A stretch of DNA of 64,000 nt from Pyrobaculum oguniense TE7 (GTDB lineage: Archaea; Thermoproteota; Thermoprotei; Thermoproteales; Thermoproteaceae), in NCBI GenBank assembly GCA_000247545.1, contig CP003316.1, positions 1,707,233 through 1,771,232 of the forward strand. The letters run 5' to 3'. Both the position numbers and the translations under genes were made by a program. The notes beneath the pieces were generated by a model. It did not search any database. It was not told the DNA's origin and saw only the letters and a list, made by a program, of their open reading frames with translations. Positions 40,437 through 49,200 of the stretch are shown piece after piece (the first letter of the stretch is position 1; every line of letters starts with the position of its first letter).

Positions 40437-41725
40437 CCTCGCCTGAGAGATATCTCGAAGAAAGTTGGTGGCCTCTTCTGTGGATTACAAAAACTTACAA
40501 AGGGAGAGCGTTGGCTGTTGTCTTACCCGAAAGTGTAGATGATGTAGTAAGACTAGTACAGTTTGCATATAAGCGGGAGGTCCCGGTTAACGTTGTTGGA
40601 GGCAATAGCTCTGTTACCGGCGCCAGCGTTCCGCAAGGAGGTGTGATAGTTGATATGAGTCGTCTTGATAAAATACGTGAGGTAAACACGTCGCAGAGAT
40701 ACGTTGTCGCAGAAGCCGGGGTGGTTCTTCAAAGACTTGAGACAGAGGTGAACAAGGCTGGGTTTACGGTGGGGCAGTTTCCGCAGTCTCTAGATATCGC
40801 TACTGTAGGTGGGTTTATTTCCACCATGGGTAGCGGCCATTCTAGTTCTGGATATGGCAACATCGAAGACGTAGTCAACCGGCTCGAGGTAGTTATACCG
40901 CCTGGGGAGCTGTATTGGACCAATTTCAGGAGAGTCCCACGTAGCTCGCTAGGCCCGGACCTCGCGAGGCTGTTTATTGGGGCAGAGGGGGCTTTTGGGA
41001 TAATTACAGCGGCTGAATTAAAGATGTACGAGCTACCACGTTTCAAATGGGACGACTCAGTGCTATTTCCGAGCTTTAAAGAAGGGGTGGAAGTCGCTGA
41101 GAAACTTTCGCAAATGGATATCCCCCCAAGGATGTTGAGGCTATACGATGAGTTGGAAACGGCATACTACACAAGCCTAGAGGGCTCAATAATGATTTTT
41201 TCCTACACGTCACAGTCAAGAAACATAATTGAGGCTATCCGCACCGACGTCTCTACAATTGTATCGCACGGCTTTAGAGGAGGTGCATTAGTTGAGAAGC
41301 TACTGGCCGAGAGGGCGAACTACCGCGAACACGTCTCCAAGATCCTAGAAAGAGGACTCATCGTAGACACTGTAGAGGTTGCTGCGTCTTGGGACAAGAT
41401 ACTAGGACTTTACCAAGCCTTTAGGGAGAAGGCGGGGGGAATAGACGGCGTGTTTCTCGTTTCTGCCCATCTTTCTCACATCTACAGACAAGGGGCCTGC
41501 CTCTACTTCACTATCCTATTCACCCCAAGTGAAACAGTCTATTTCAAGATCTGGGACGTCGCATATGAGGTAGCCGAGAGACATGGGGCGACAATATCTC
41601 ACCACCACGGCACTGGCCTTATCAAAAAGAGATACGTAGAACAAGAAAAACCAGTAACGCTATACAGGAGGCTAAAAAACGCCTTTGATCCAAAAGGTCT
41701 CATAAACCCTGGTAAACTCGTCTAA
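40379..41725 (+). CDS. FAD-linked oxidase of the alkylglycerone-phosphate synthase type
   Basis: This 448-residue protein belongs to the vanillyl-alcohol-oxidase/GlcD family. The FAD-binding half has GGNSSVTGASVPQGGVIVDM and ATVGGFISTMGSGHSSSGYG. The C-terminal half has FLVSAHLSHIYRQGACLYFT and the His motif TISHHHGTGLIKKRYV. The SAHxSHxYxxGACLYF and SHHHGxG blocks are those of alkylglycerone-phosphate synthase, not of plain D-lactate dehydrogenase. GTG 40379 gives VASENEILEEL and suits the internal TATA box; the TTG 18 bases earlier is closer to it. In this cluster it may oxidise glycerol phosphate or a hydroxy acid, or build an ether bond. The true reaction is open. Confidence 0.85.
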   Translation: MASENEILEELKALFPGRVASPERYLEESWWPLLWITKTYKGRALAVVLPESVDDVVRLVQFAYKREVPVNVVGGNSSVTGASVPQGGVIVDMSRLDKIREVNTSQRYVVAEAGVVLQRLETEVNKAGFTVGQFPQSLDIATVGGFISTMGSGHSSSGYGNIEDVVNRLEVVIPPGELYWTNFRRVPRSSLGPDLARLFIGAEGAFGIITAAELKMYELPRFKWDDSVLFPSFKEGVEVAEKLSQMDIPPRMLRLYDELETAYYTSLEGSIMIFSYTSQSRNIIEAIRTDVSTIVSHGFRGGALVEKLLAERANYREHVSKILERGLIVDTVEVAASWDKILGLYQAFREKAGGIDGVFLVSAHLSHIYRQGACLYFTILFTPSETVYFKIWDVAYEVAERHGATISHHHGTGLIKKRYVEQEKPVTLYRRLKNAFDPKGLINPGKLV

Positions 41726-42239
41726 TGCCCGGCAGCTACTGTGACACGACGGAGGTATTTATATCAGACAAAACCCACTATTCCCTACCACATGCGCCGC
41801 TCTTTGCATAATTAGAAAGCGGCAAGTAAATACAACTCTTTGCCGATGCCACACTTTGAAGATAGAAAACTTGGCGTTGGAGCCACGTCCATTCTTCAGG
41901 AATAACTCAAATTGGTATATGATGGGCAAGGACTCTGGCCGAGGCAGTAGCGAAAAACTTGGTGACTAAGAGGTTTAGAGGCCGTGATCAGAACGTCAGA
42001 GATCGAAGGCTCTTTCACCGCTCAACGACATCCCTTCATCACATAGTTATATGAGGAGCGTTAAAAATACTTTAAGGGTTCAGGTTAGCTTGTGCATGTA
42101 GTATCCAGAAGAGTCGATCCAGGGTCTGCTTTGTGCTTTGTAATCGCAGACGCTTGTCAACGACCTAGCTTTACGCTTTTTAAAAGCACTAATATGTAGA
42201 CATCCTCACCCTTATAGCAGAGGTGAATTGGTTGCAGTG
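41726..42239. other. Gene-free stretch with a possible dead small gene
   Basis: From ATG 41846 a frame reads MPHFEDRKLGVGATSILQE and stops, then continues in the same frame with several stops (LKLVYDGQGLWPR, then LEAVIRTSEIEGSFTAQRHP). It is preceded by AAGTAAATAC at TATA distance. This could be a decayed gene, which I cannot identify. The remaining bases, including A/T-rich 42165-42190, show no RNA gene, repeat or terminator I can support. Confidence 0.4.
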
Positions 42240-43472
42240 TTACACCAGCCTGTTTTTGAGTAGGTGCACTATTCTAGACATAGTTAACCACCTCTCCAGT
42301 GGGATTTTCAAGAGGTAGGACGCAGCCTCGAGGGCCTCCTCCAGCGTGTCAAACCGAGCGGGCTCGTCTTTATACATCGCCCTCACGTTTTCTCTCACCC
42401 ACCAGACTCCCGTTGGTGCGGTGAAGCCTGTGTAGACCTCTCGCCAGAGTATCGCAGCGGCTTGTCTCCTCATCCGCATAAGGGCCTCAGCAGTGGCGAG
42501 CCGGGCGGCGTAGTAGCAACCGCCGATTTCCGGGTAGTCTCGGCGGCCTCCGTAGAGCTCGTAGTCCAGCTCCATCTCGACAGACCCGCCGGGGTTCCAC
42601 ACCGTGTGAGGCTCAAAGGCCTCGCCCCACTCGTACGCCCACTTAGACGGCGCCAGTATGGCGATGAAGAGGTTCCCCACTGTCCTCCTGGCGTATAGGT
42701 AGTAGCCGTCTACCTCGGGATAATCCTTCACCTTCTCTACAAGGTGGTCTGAGATGATTTTATCTACCGCTGTGATCGCCCAGCGCGTGGGGACAAGCCT
42801 CCTTCGCCTCCCCCCAAGGGCGCCGACGCTCAGCGCCCTTGAAATGTATGCCACCTCTAGGCCGTGTCTGTACAACTCCACCACGGCCTCCGCCGCCTTT
42901 AGGTCTACGTCTGAGTAGGCCTTTTCGGCGGCTCTGGGCAGGGCGGGTGTTCCCTCGACCTCTACCCTCTCCGCCGGCGCAGAGGGGCCCATAGGCGGCG
43001 AATATTCGCTGAAATACACGCCTCTGGGCGGCTTGCGGAATTGTAGATACAGCTCTACTGGCCTTTGTGAGAGGGCTAACAACTGGACGTCTTGAAGCAA
43101 CCTGGGGGGCCTCGCCGCGTCTTCAACTCTAAGCACGACGGCTCCTCTGTACAAGGAGAGCCTCATTGCGAGGAAGCGCTCTAGAGACATGTGAAGCCAC
43201 TCCTTGGGGTTTTCATAAGGCGTCGTGTCTCCAACCTCTGGCGGCGATGATGGGTAGAGCCTCACCTTGGGATACCCCACCCTGCCGACAAATACGGAAG
43301 GGGGGCTGGAGCCGTACAGCTCCTTAGGCGGCGGCTGTCTAAATGGCGCCGCGGCTTGCCTCACCAACAACGGGCAGTAAGACAACCCGCAGAGATAACG
43401 CCCGCCGCGGCACTTTACACAGAGGTCGCCTCTCACAAAACCCACAGCTCTGTGGTATAAAAACACCATCAT
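42240..43472 (-). CDS. nreA: Nre family DNA-damage-response protein
   Basis: This 410-residue protein matches the archaeal Nre family. The N-terminal zinc-finger-like segment CVKCRGGRYLCGLSYCPLLV (about 18-37) is the family hallmark. It is followed by SPPSVFVGRVGYPKVRLYPS and the core GALGGRRRRLVPTRWAITAV. The C-terminus ends RIVHLLKNRLV; Nre proteins of other archaea can carry a PCNA-binding tail there. Nre proteins take part in DNA repair with PCNA and helicase partners. Start choice among the two ATG codons (43472 and 43469) and GTG 43466 is uncertain. It diverges from the AbrB/PIN pair across a 30-base spacer with a TATA box. Confidence 0.85.
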   Translation of the reverse strand: MMVFLYHRAVGFVRGDLCVKCRGGRYLCGLSYCPLLVRQAAAPFRQPPPKELYGSSPPSVFVGRVGYPKVRLYPSSPPEVGDTTPYENPKEWLHMSLERFLAMRLSLYRGAVVLRVEDAARPPRLLQDVQLLALSQRPVELYLQFRKPPRGVYFSEYSPPMGPSAPAERVEVEGTPALPRAAEKAYSDVDLKAAEAVVELYRHGLEVAYISRALSVGALGGRRRRLVPTRWAITAVDKIISDHLVEKVKDYPEVDGYYLYARRTVGNLFIAILAPSKWAYEWGEAFEPHTVWNPGGSVEMELDYELYGGRRDYPEIGGCYYAARLATAEALMRMRRQAAAILWREVYTGFTAPTGVWWVRENVRAMYKDEPARFDTLEEALEAASYLLKIPLERWLTMSRIVHLLKNRLV

Positions 43473-43479
43473 AGAAAAG

Positions 43480-43490
43480 TTTATATACTA
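43480..43490. promoter_or_regulatory. TATA box between nre and the AbrB/PIN pair
   Basis: TTTATATACTA is centred about 23 nt before GTG 43507, giving a leaderless AbrB-type antitoxin gene. On the other strand it is only about 12-18 nt from the candidate nre starts, so nre may use it with a later start or use another element. Confidence 0.55.
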
Positions 43491-43506
43491 CTATGTCAAC
43501 TTGACC

Positions 43507-43743
43507 GTGGAGGTGGTGAAGGTCACTAGAAATTACCAAATGGTTATCCCAGCCTCCGTAAGAAAAGCGGTGGGCATAAAAGAGGGCGACCTCGTAAAAG
43601 TTTGGTATGACGAGAGTGAGGGCGTTATAAAAATTAAGAAAGTCGACCCCCTAGAAGAAATAGAGGCAGAGCTAAGAGAGTTGCCAAAGATAAAGGCGGA
43701 CTGGGCCGAGTTGAAGAAGTACATATATGAAATGTTTGATTGA
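43507..43743 (+). CDS. AbrB/SpoVT-type antitoxin
   Basis: This 78-residue swapped-hairpin DNA-binding protein begins EVVKVTRNYQMVIPASVRKA with VGIKEGDLVKVWYD, the typical AbrB/MazE N-terminal domain. A C-terminal charged helix (EEIEAELRELPKIKADWAEL) would wrap around the toxin. GTG 43507 fits the TATA box; the TTG six bases earlier is less likely. It overlaps the PIN toxin gene by 17 bases, the normal arrangement of VapBC pairs. It should neutralise the toxin and repress its own promoter. Confidence 0.9.
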   Translation: MEVVKVTRNYQMVIPASVRKAVGIKEGDLVKVWYDESEGVIKIKKVDPLEEIEAELRELPKIKADWAELKKYIYEMFD

Positions 43744-44146
43744 CACCTCTGTCCTAGTCCACTCCATATTAACAGGCAACCTCTCTGAAATAAAAAGCGT
43801 AGAGGGAGCGGTGCCGCTTGTCGCGTTGGAAGAGGCTATGTACATTCTTATACGCGTTTCTGCCAAGGAGGCCGGACGCGGAGGTTTTTACGAGGCGAAG
43901 AGGGCATTTGAACAAGGCGAGCTAAACCTAGCATGGAGGCGAATTAGAGTTCTGAATAAACTTGCACAGCTTCTAGGCGTCGTGGAGCACAAGGCTGAAG
44001 ACGTAGAGAGGGCAAAGCAAATTATGGCAAGGTACGGCCTTCTGCCAAACGACGCGCTTATCGCAGCCACAGCCCTGCGGCTGGGATACGGGCTTTTGAC
44101 CAAAGATTCCGATTTCAAAAAAGTAGAAGAGTTAACTCTCTGCTGA
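43727..44146 (+). CDS. PIN-domain toxin ribonuclease
   Basis: This 139-residue PIN protein begins KCLIDTSVLVHSIL, with Asp6 as the first metal ligand. Acidic residues in VALEEAMYI and the C-terminal LLPNDALIAATALRLG and LLTKDSDFKK complete a metal-binding nuclease site. PIN toxins cleave RNA when not bound by the antitoxin. It begins inside the antitoxin gene (17-base overlap). VapBC pairs are numerous in hyperthermophilic archaea. Confidence 0.9.
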   Translation: MKCLIDTSVLVHSILTGNLSEIKSVEGAVPLVALEEAMYILIRVSAKEAGRGGFYEAKRAFEQGELNLAWRRIRVLNKLAQLLGVVEHKAEDVERAKQIMARYGLLPNDALIAATALRLGYGLLTKDSDFKKVEELTLC

Positions 44147-44590
44147 CGCCGCTGGGATCCGCCAAGCCGGCCTCCTCGCCCAGTCTCATGTATTCATCGA
44201 ACAGGTCATGGGAGCCCCTAGCCCTCGCAATTTCCTCAAGGCCGTCAAGCGCATTTTGTCCAATTTAAACCCCTCCTCTCCAGCTCTGCCAGCTTCCGGG
44301 GATCGCCTTTCGTGAGGCGGATCTCAGGGCTCTCGCTATGTGGTCTAAGTCCAGGACTTTCGGCGCATTTCGACTGCGGCCTCTCCTGCCTTTACCTCTC
44401 CATCTCCGTAGTGTCGGCCTTCCTCGGGGCCTCCGCTTACCGGCGAGGCTGACGGCCTCTGCCGGCGCCGCCGAGTAGAGCTTCACCTTTGGGCAAACGG
44501 CCTACCCCGCGAAGAGAGAGCGGGCTCAAGCCGTAGATGTAGCGCGAGACTCCTATACGGCGCGGCCTACTGCCATACAGGGAGGGGGCA
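44147..44590. other. Gene-free stretch with decayed coding sequence
   Basis: No intact gene is supported. On the minus strand pieces such as LTKGDPRKLAELERRG and LDGLEEIARARGSHDLFDEY look like real protein broken by frameshifts, perhaps a former small nucleic-acid-associated gene. I cannot assign a family. Confidence 0.4.
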
Positions 44591-44634
44591 GGGCGCTAGG
44601 CCACAGAGGTAGCGCCCCCTCTGTGGCCTAGCGC
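44583..44634. terminator. Strong inverted repeat with two mutually exclusive hairpins
   Basis: A perfect 16-bp stem pairs 44593-44608 (GCGCTAGGCCACAGAG) with 44619-44634 (CTCTGTGGCCTAGCGC) around a 10-base loop. The same segment can instead pair GGGCGCTA (44591-44598) with TAGCGCCC (44610-44617), and AGGGGGC (44583-44589) with GCCCCCT (44614-44620). It starts about 13 bases after the lysE-like stop, where a terminator would lie, but it lacks a T run. It could also be a small RNA or inverted-repeat element. Confidence 0.6.
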
Positions 44635-44646
44635 AAAGGTCTCTCC

Positions 44647-45252
44647 TCATAAGCGTGCCAGCGTCATTATACCCTGTGCCATAAAGTATACGCCGAATGC
44701 CAGCAATGTGACGACTGAGAAGACCTTTATGGCCAGCCACGACGCCCTCTTATTCAGCTCCCACCCCGCCCTCACGGCGGCTGGGAAGCCCGTAATCCAG
44801 GTCAAGATAGCGAAGAATAGGCCGGCTGCCCACTCCATGCCGAATTGGTGGATGGAGCTGAGCCCCGACGTGAGCCACCACCCAACTTGGTAGGGGTTTA
44901 CCAACCCGAGGGATAGCCCCATTAGGTACCCCTTGAGGGGCGAGCTGGTGTCTGCCTCTCGCCTCTCTGGGGGTCGCGACCGCCCGATTTTATACGCAAG
45001 GTAGAGAAAGAAGGCGCCGCCTAGAATGAGGAATGGCACAAAGACGCCTTGGCCGAAGGTTCTCAAAGCGGAGTATAGGTAAAGCGTAATTATCATAAGG
45101 ATGAAGTCGGCGCTCATGGCCCCGGCGCCCACGGCGAAGCCGTGTCGGAAGCTCCTCAACGCCCAAGCCGCTATGAGGGCGTTCATAGGGCCAGGGGGAA
45201 CAGCTAAGCTGTAGCCCAGCCACAGTCCAGAAGCGAATGAGACTAAGCTCAT
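44647..45252 (-). CDS. LysE/RhtB-type amino acid exporter
   Basis: This 201-residue protein has about six membrane helices. The family start GLWLGYSLAVPPGPMNALIA contains the conserved PPGP, then FRHGFAVGAGAMSADFIL and LGLVNPYQVGWWLTSG, all typical of LysE translocators. It exports amino acids or similar small solutes. ATG 45252 is favoured because PPGP then falls at the normal distance from the N-terminus. The gene starts inside the end of the upstream DUF981 gene, so they may be co-expressed. A strong hairpin follows its stop. Confidence 0.85.
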   Translation of the reverse strand: MSLVSFASGLWLGYSLAVPPGPMNALIAAWALRSFRHGFAVGAGAMSADFILMIITLYLYSALRTFGQGVFVPFLILGGAFFLYLAYKIGRSRPPERREADTSSPLKGYLMGLSLGLVNPYQVGWWLTSGLSSIHQFGMEWAAGLFFAILTWITGFPAAVRAGWELNKRASWLAIKVFSVVTLLAFGVYFMAQGIMTLARL

Positions 45253-45280
45253 GGAAAGATAGAAGAGGTAAAAAAGGTTT

Positions 45281-45904
45281 TTACCCAACTACAACTTTAC
45301 CGTACCACGGGCTCCACCTCGCCCACCTCGGTATATGGGCAAACGAGGCGCTTATGCCGATAAAGAATGCAATCACGGCGGCGACGGCGAGCATTATGAT
45401 AATTGCCATGGCTATTGGTCTCCCCCACTTGGTGGCTAGGGCTGGGCTTATTAGCCCGGCCAAGCCTATCAAGATAAACATCGCGGCGGCAAGCTCGGGC
45501 TCTTGCGTTAGGTGGTAATACGCTATCGCTACGCCGTATACCAATATTGGCAGTGAAAGACCTGCATATGCATAGAAGACGATTCTTACAAGGAGCGAGA
45601 ACCAGCTGGCAAGCCCCAGCGATATTAACACCACTCCAAGCAACGGCCAGCTGTCAGAGAAGAGGATATTATATGGACCGGGTAGGGGCCACGTCACAGT
45701 GGACCAAATGCCGGTTGCAAGTATGTAGACGCCTAGGGGTATGGCACCTGCGGCGAAGGCCTTGTTTATCCCTGCATCCGGTTGCTTTACAAAGTTTCTA
45801 TACACCCAGTAGGCGATAAGCAGAAGGGCAACTCCGAGTAACTGAAGCCAAAGATCAAGTGGATCCATAAATAGGACTACTTGTTGTTGAGTTTGGAGTT
45901 CCAT
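45281..45904 (-). CDS. DUF981-like membrane protein
   Basis: This 207-residue protein has about six helices, with WPLPGPYNILFSDSWPLLG in the middle and a periplasm-facing GISASFAHIPRW near the end. Length and the WPLPGxYNILF motif match what I recall of DUF981, an archaeal membrane family without known function. ATG 45904 is favoured, since TTTTTAAATATG (about 45925-45936) lies about 26 nt upstream. Two TGTACACT repeats lie just upstream of that box. It precedes a LysE exporter and follows the respiratory operon on the same strand. Confidence 0.72.
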   Translation of the reverse strand: MELQTQQQVVLFMDPLDLWLQLLGVALLLIAYWVYRNFVKQPDAGINKAFAAGAIPLGVYILATGIWSTVTWPLPGPYNILFSDSWPLLGVVLISLGLASWFSLLVRIVFYAYAGLSLPILVYGVAIAYYHLTQEPELAAAMFILIGLAGLISPALATKWGRPIAMAIIIMLAVAAVIAFFIGISASFAHIPRWARWSPWYGKVVVG

Positions 45905-45952
45905 GTTTAAAAATGGAAAAAATAGCATATTTAAAAATTGTTATTACAGATG

Positions 45953-45969
45953 TGTACACTATGTACACT
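45953..45969. promoter_or_regulatory. Tandem TGTACACT repeats, possible operator
   Basis: TGTACACT occurs twice, at 45953-45960 and 45962-45969, nine bases apart, each containing the palindrome TGTACA. They lie about 20-40 bases upstream of the DUF981 TATA box, where an activator would bind. Confidence 0.4.
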
Positions 45970-46111
45970 GAATATACATCTCATCCCACGTCACATCACC
46001 TAATTTTGCTTCTTCGTCGGCAAATAGGAACAGTCGCGTAAAAAAGCTACAGAATGAAATTGTGACACAGTTAAGCATCCGCCGTAGTGGGTTTCTAAGG
46101 GACTCCTGAGA

Positions 46112-46221
46112 AGAAATTGTTTACCGATTTTGTAGTAGACCTAGCTAGTGCGAGAGCTTATCACGCCGTCTCAATAGTGATTGGGCTAGGCCTATATATC
46201 CCAGTGATCGCTGAGAAATAG
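46112..46221 (+). other. Orphan short hydrophobic frame
   Basis: A plus-strand frame from about 46112 reads KKLFTDFVVDLASARAYHAV followed by SIVIGLGLYIPVIAEK and a stop at 46219-46221. It could be the C-terminus of a lost membrane protein or a 34-residue membrane peptide from a TTG start. There is no convincing promoter. It lies in the 334-base gap between DUF981 and the molybdoenzyme gene. Confidence 0.3.
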
Positions 46222-46262
46222 TAGGAAAAAAAGAAAAATTTAGACTAAAAAAATATTTTGAA

Positions 46263-49200
46263 TTACCAGACTATGTACGGCGTTTCGAATTTATGTTTCT
46301 GGCCGGTCTTGGTAATTCTTGCTGGAGTGTCGAAGTACGCTTGAGCTGCTCCGAGCCAGCTTAGTAGCGGCCACCCGCCCAGGGAGGGGTCGCCCATCTG
46401 GACTACATTAGGCGTAACTCCGTTGAACCTCCACTTATCTGGGGCTAGGCCCTTTTCGTAGTATTCGGCGGGGCTCTTGGTGAACAATATCTTCTTCACC
46501 ACATCTGGCAGGCCTTTCACTGGGTTTACTGCGTCTTCTGGCACCTCCATCTTGTCAGGGAGCCCGTCAACTGTCAGCTTAAGCTTGGCATCCCTCAGCT
46601 CAAAGTACTTGGGCTTTACCAACACAGTGTCCGCCCACCTCCCCATTCCGTACGGCACCATCATAACGCCGGGCGCCACGGTGGGCTCCACCACGGCCGG
46701 CGCCTCAAAGAAGCCCACAGGCGTCTCGACCCTCACCACATCCCCAGTTTCGACTCCTATCTTCACGGCGTCTTCTGGGTTTATCAGCACGAAGTTCTCA
46801 GGCGCGACTTGCTTAATCCAGTAGTAGAACTGGCTTCTGTGTTTAGTGTAGATAGGCCCCGTATAGAATACTAGCATAAACGGCCAGTCCTTTTCTGGGT
46901 ACAGCTGTCTCAGCGGTGTGCCGTGTAGCCACTTATCCGCCTTCTGGAAAGCGGGGCCGGCAGGTGCGTAGGTGGCGATGGGGAAGTACTTCGGCCCGCC
47001 CCAGAACTTCTCGCCAGTTACACTATTGCGGGTCTTAGCCAACGTCTCGTCCCATAGGTACAACGTACCTCTTCCGGGCACGCCTCTCTTAGAAACGCCG
47101 CGCTCGTCGAAAGACTGCTCGTAGCTTGTGAAAACCCCGCCGCGGGCCAAGCCATATGCGACATATTTCCACTCCTCCGGCGGGATTATGTCCTTAAACT
47201 GGGCGATTGGATAGTTCTCCTCGACGAATTTAACCTCTTCTTCCGGCACTTGTTCAGGTATTAGGCCGCGGTCTTTTGCGTCTAGTGCGGCATTGGCAAA
47301 TACCCTCATGACGTACTCCCACTCGCAGTGGAGCGGGAACCACCGGCCCTCGTATTTTTTGCCCTTCACGCCCGGCACTGCTCTGTCACCAAAGCCTGGC
47401 ATGCCCAAGGCCTTTGCCGTGTCTATGAAGAACTCCCAAAAACTGGCATATCTCGGATGGCCGTTGGGACAGTCGCTAATCCTCTGTGTCAGCGGCATTA
47501 TTGCCGGGGAACGCCAAGGCTCAGCCAAGGTTACACCTCCACCTGCGGCATATAGGAACACGACTCCCATGGTGCCCGTCTCGAGATAGGTTGTATCTGG
47601 GACTATGTAGTCCGCGTACATTGCCGTTTCGTTTATTGTCGTAGTGATAGCTATGAACAAGGGAATCTTGGAAGTGTCCTTCAATACTTCTGCGAACTTC
47701 ACACCGTAGTTAGTTGCTAATACGGGATTTGCATAGAACATAATAAACGCGCCGATCTTGTAGGGATAACCCTCTGCTATTCCAGCAAATATCTCAGTGT
47801 AGCTCTCCTCCGGCGTGAGCGGGTACCACGGCCTCTTCGTTGGGAAAGCGGCCTTAACGGCGTCTTCCCAAGATTTACCCTCCTTAAGCGCTTCTTTCAC
47901 TCTCAGCCAATACTCCAAAGTGGCTTCGTAAGCGTAGTTGTGTCTATCTATCGGCGGCCCCCACCTAGGCGGCTCGCCGAAGCCCGAGTATCCGACATTA
48001 TAAACATAGCTAAGGTAAGACATATTAGCGGGGCGGCCCAGCAAACCACCCATTCTATGGAAGTTTCCTATCAGAGTATCAATTGCTCTATACGCCCAGG
48101 TGATATACTCGCCGTTGGGATGCATGCCGACACCTCTGTGTATCATAGTGCCGGCCCTCGGCGCGGCGTCAGCGAAGTCCCTAGCCATTTGCTCAACCTT
48201 CTCGACATAGTCGCGGAACTCGGGAGTTCCGGGCTCGTAGGGGCTTGCTAAGGCGAGCCACTCCTCAAACGATCTGCTGAACGCCTCTTCACGCAGTATC
48301 ATAAACGCAGTCTTTACAGCTATGGCCTCTCCCGTTGGCAACGTCACTTTGCCCACGTAGTATAGATCTGCCTTATCGACAGAGTCGTACGTGGCGAACT
48401 TCTCCCCTGTCCAGACCACGGGCTTGTCGGAGTTCTCTAGCCCAATGTCTCTAGCCTTTAAGTACTCGCCAAAGCGCTGGCCCTCAGTGATGACGAGCCA
48501 AGTGGCGTTTGTGTTGACAGGATATCCAGCCTTCTTCGCCGAGTCTCTGTTAGGTAGCGACAAGAACTCCTCGTTGTACCTCTTGTTCTCTATCAGCCAC
48601 CTAATTACCGCGAAGGCGAGTGCGGCGTCTTCTCCAGGCTTTACGGGGATCCAGATAATATTGCCATTACACGGTGTCCTGGGCGCCACTGGGTTTATGT
48701 AATATAGCTTCAGATCCCCCTCACATGCCCTCTCGATTATTAAACCTTGGCCGGTGGCTCCGGGGTGTACCCTGCCCATCGACCAACCAGCTCCAATTAT
48801 CACCTTTGCCCCTACCGCATCAACTTGTATATCAGTAGAACCAGCCCATATCCTATTGCCCGTATAAAAGCCCAGCTGACAAGACGACGTGTGTCTAGTC
48901 CAGTTAACTGAACCGAAGGCATATATCCACCTCTGTGAGAAGTAGTCTGTAGGCGGTTGGCCGCGCCCTCTGAGGTACAGCACCATGTTGGCCTTAGTGC
49001 CGAGGTCGGGCCTATCCGGGTCGATAAATACGTCCTCTAGTTTCAGCCCCTTTTCTCCCAGCTTCTGACTCCACTTATCCTTAAATCCCTCTATCGCCTT
49101 TACTAATTCGTCGTATGTCTTGTTGGGGTCTCGGGCTATTTTCATTATGTTGTCAACATCTGCCTTCATCTCGCTTAAGACTGCGTTGGGATCCTCAAAA

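Noticed and set aside
41920-42060. C/D box small RNA near ATGATGG and CTGG
   Set aside because: The boxes are degenerate and no C'/D' pair or guide spacing is present.
43507-44146. Toxin-antitoxin pair as a novel system
   Set aside because: AbrB-type antitoxin plus PIN toxin with a 17-base overlap is a standard VapBC arrangement in archaea.
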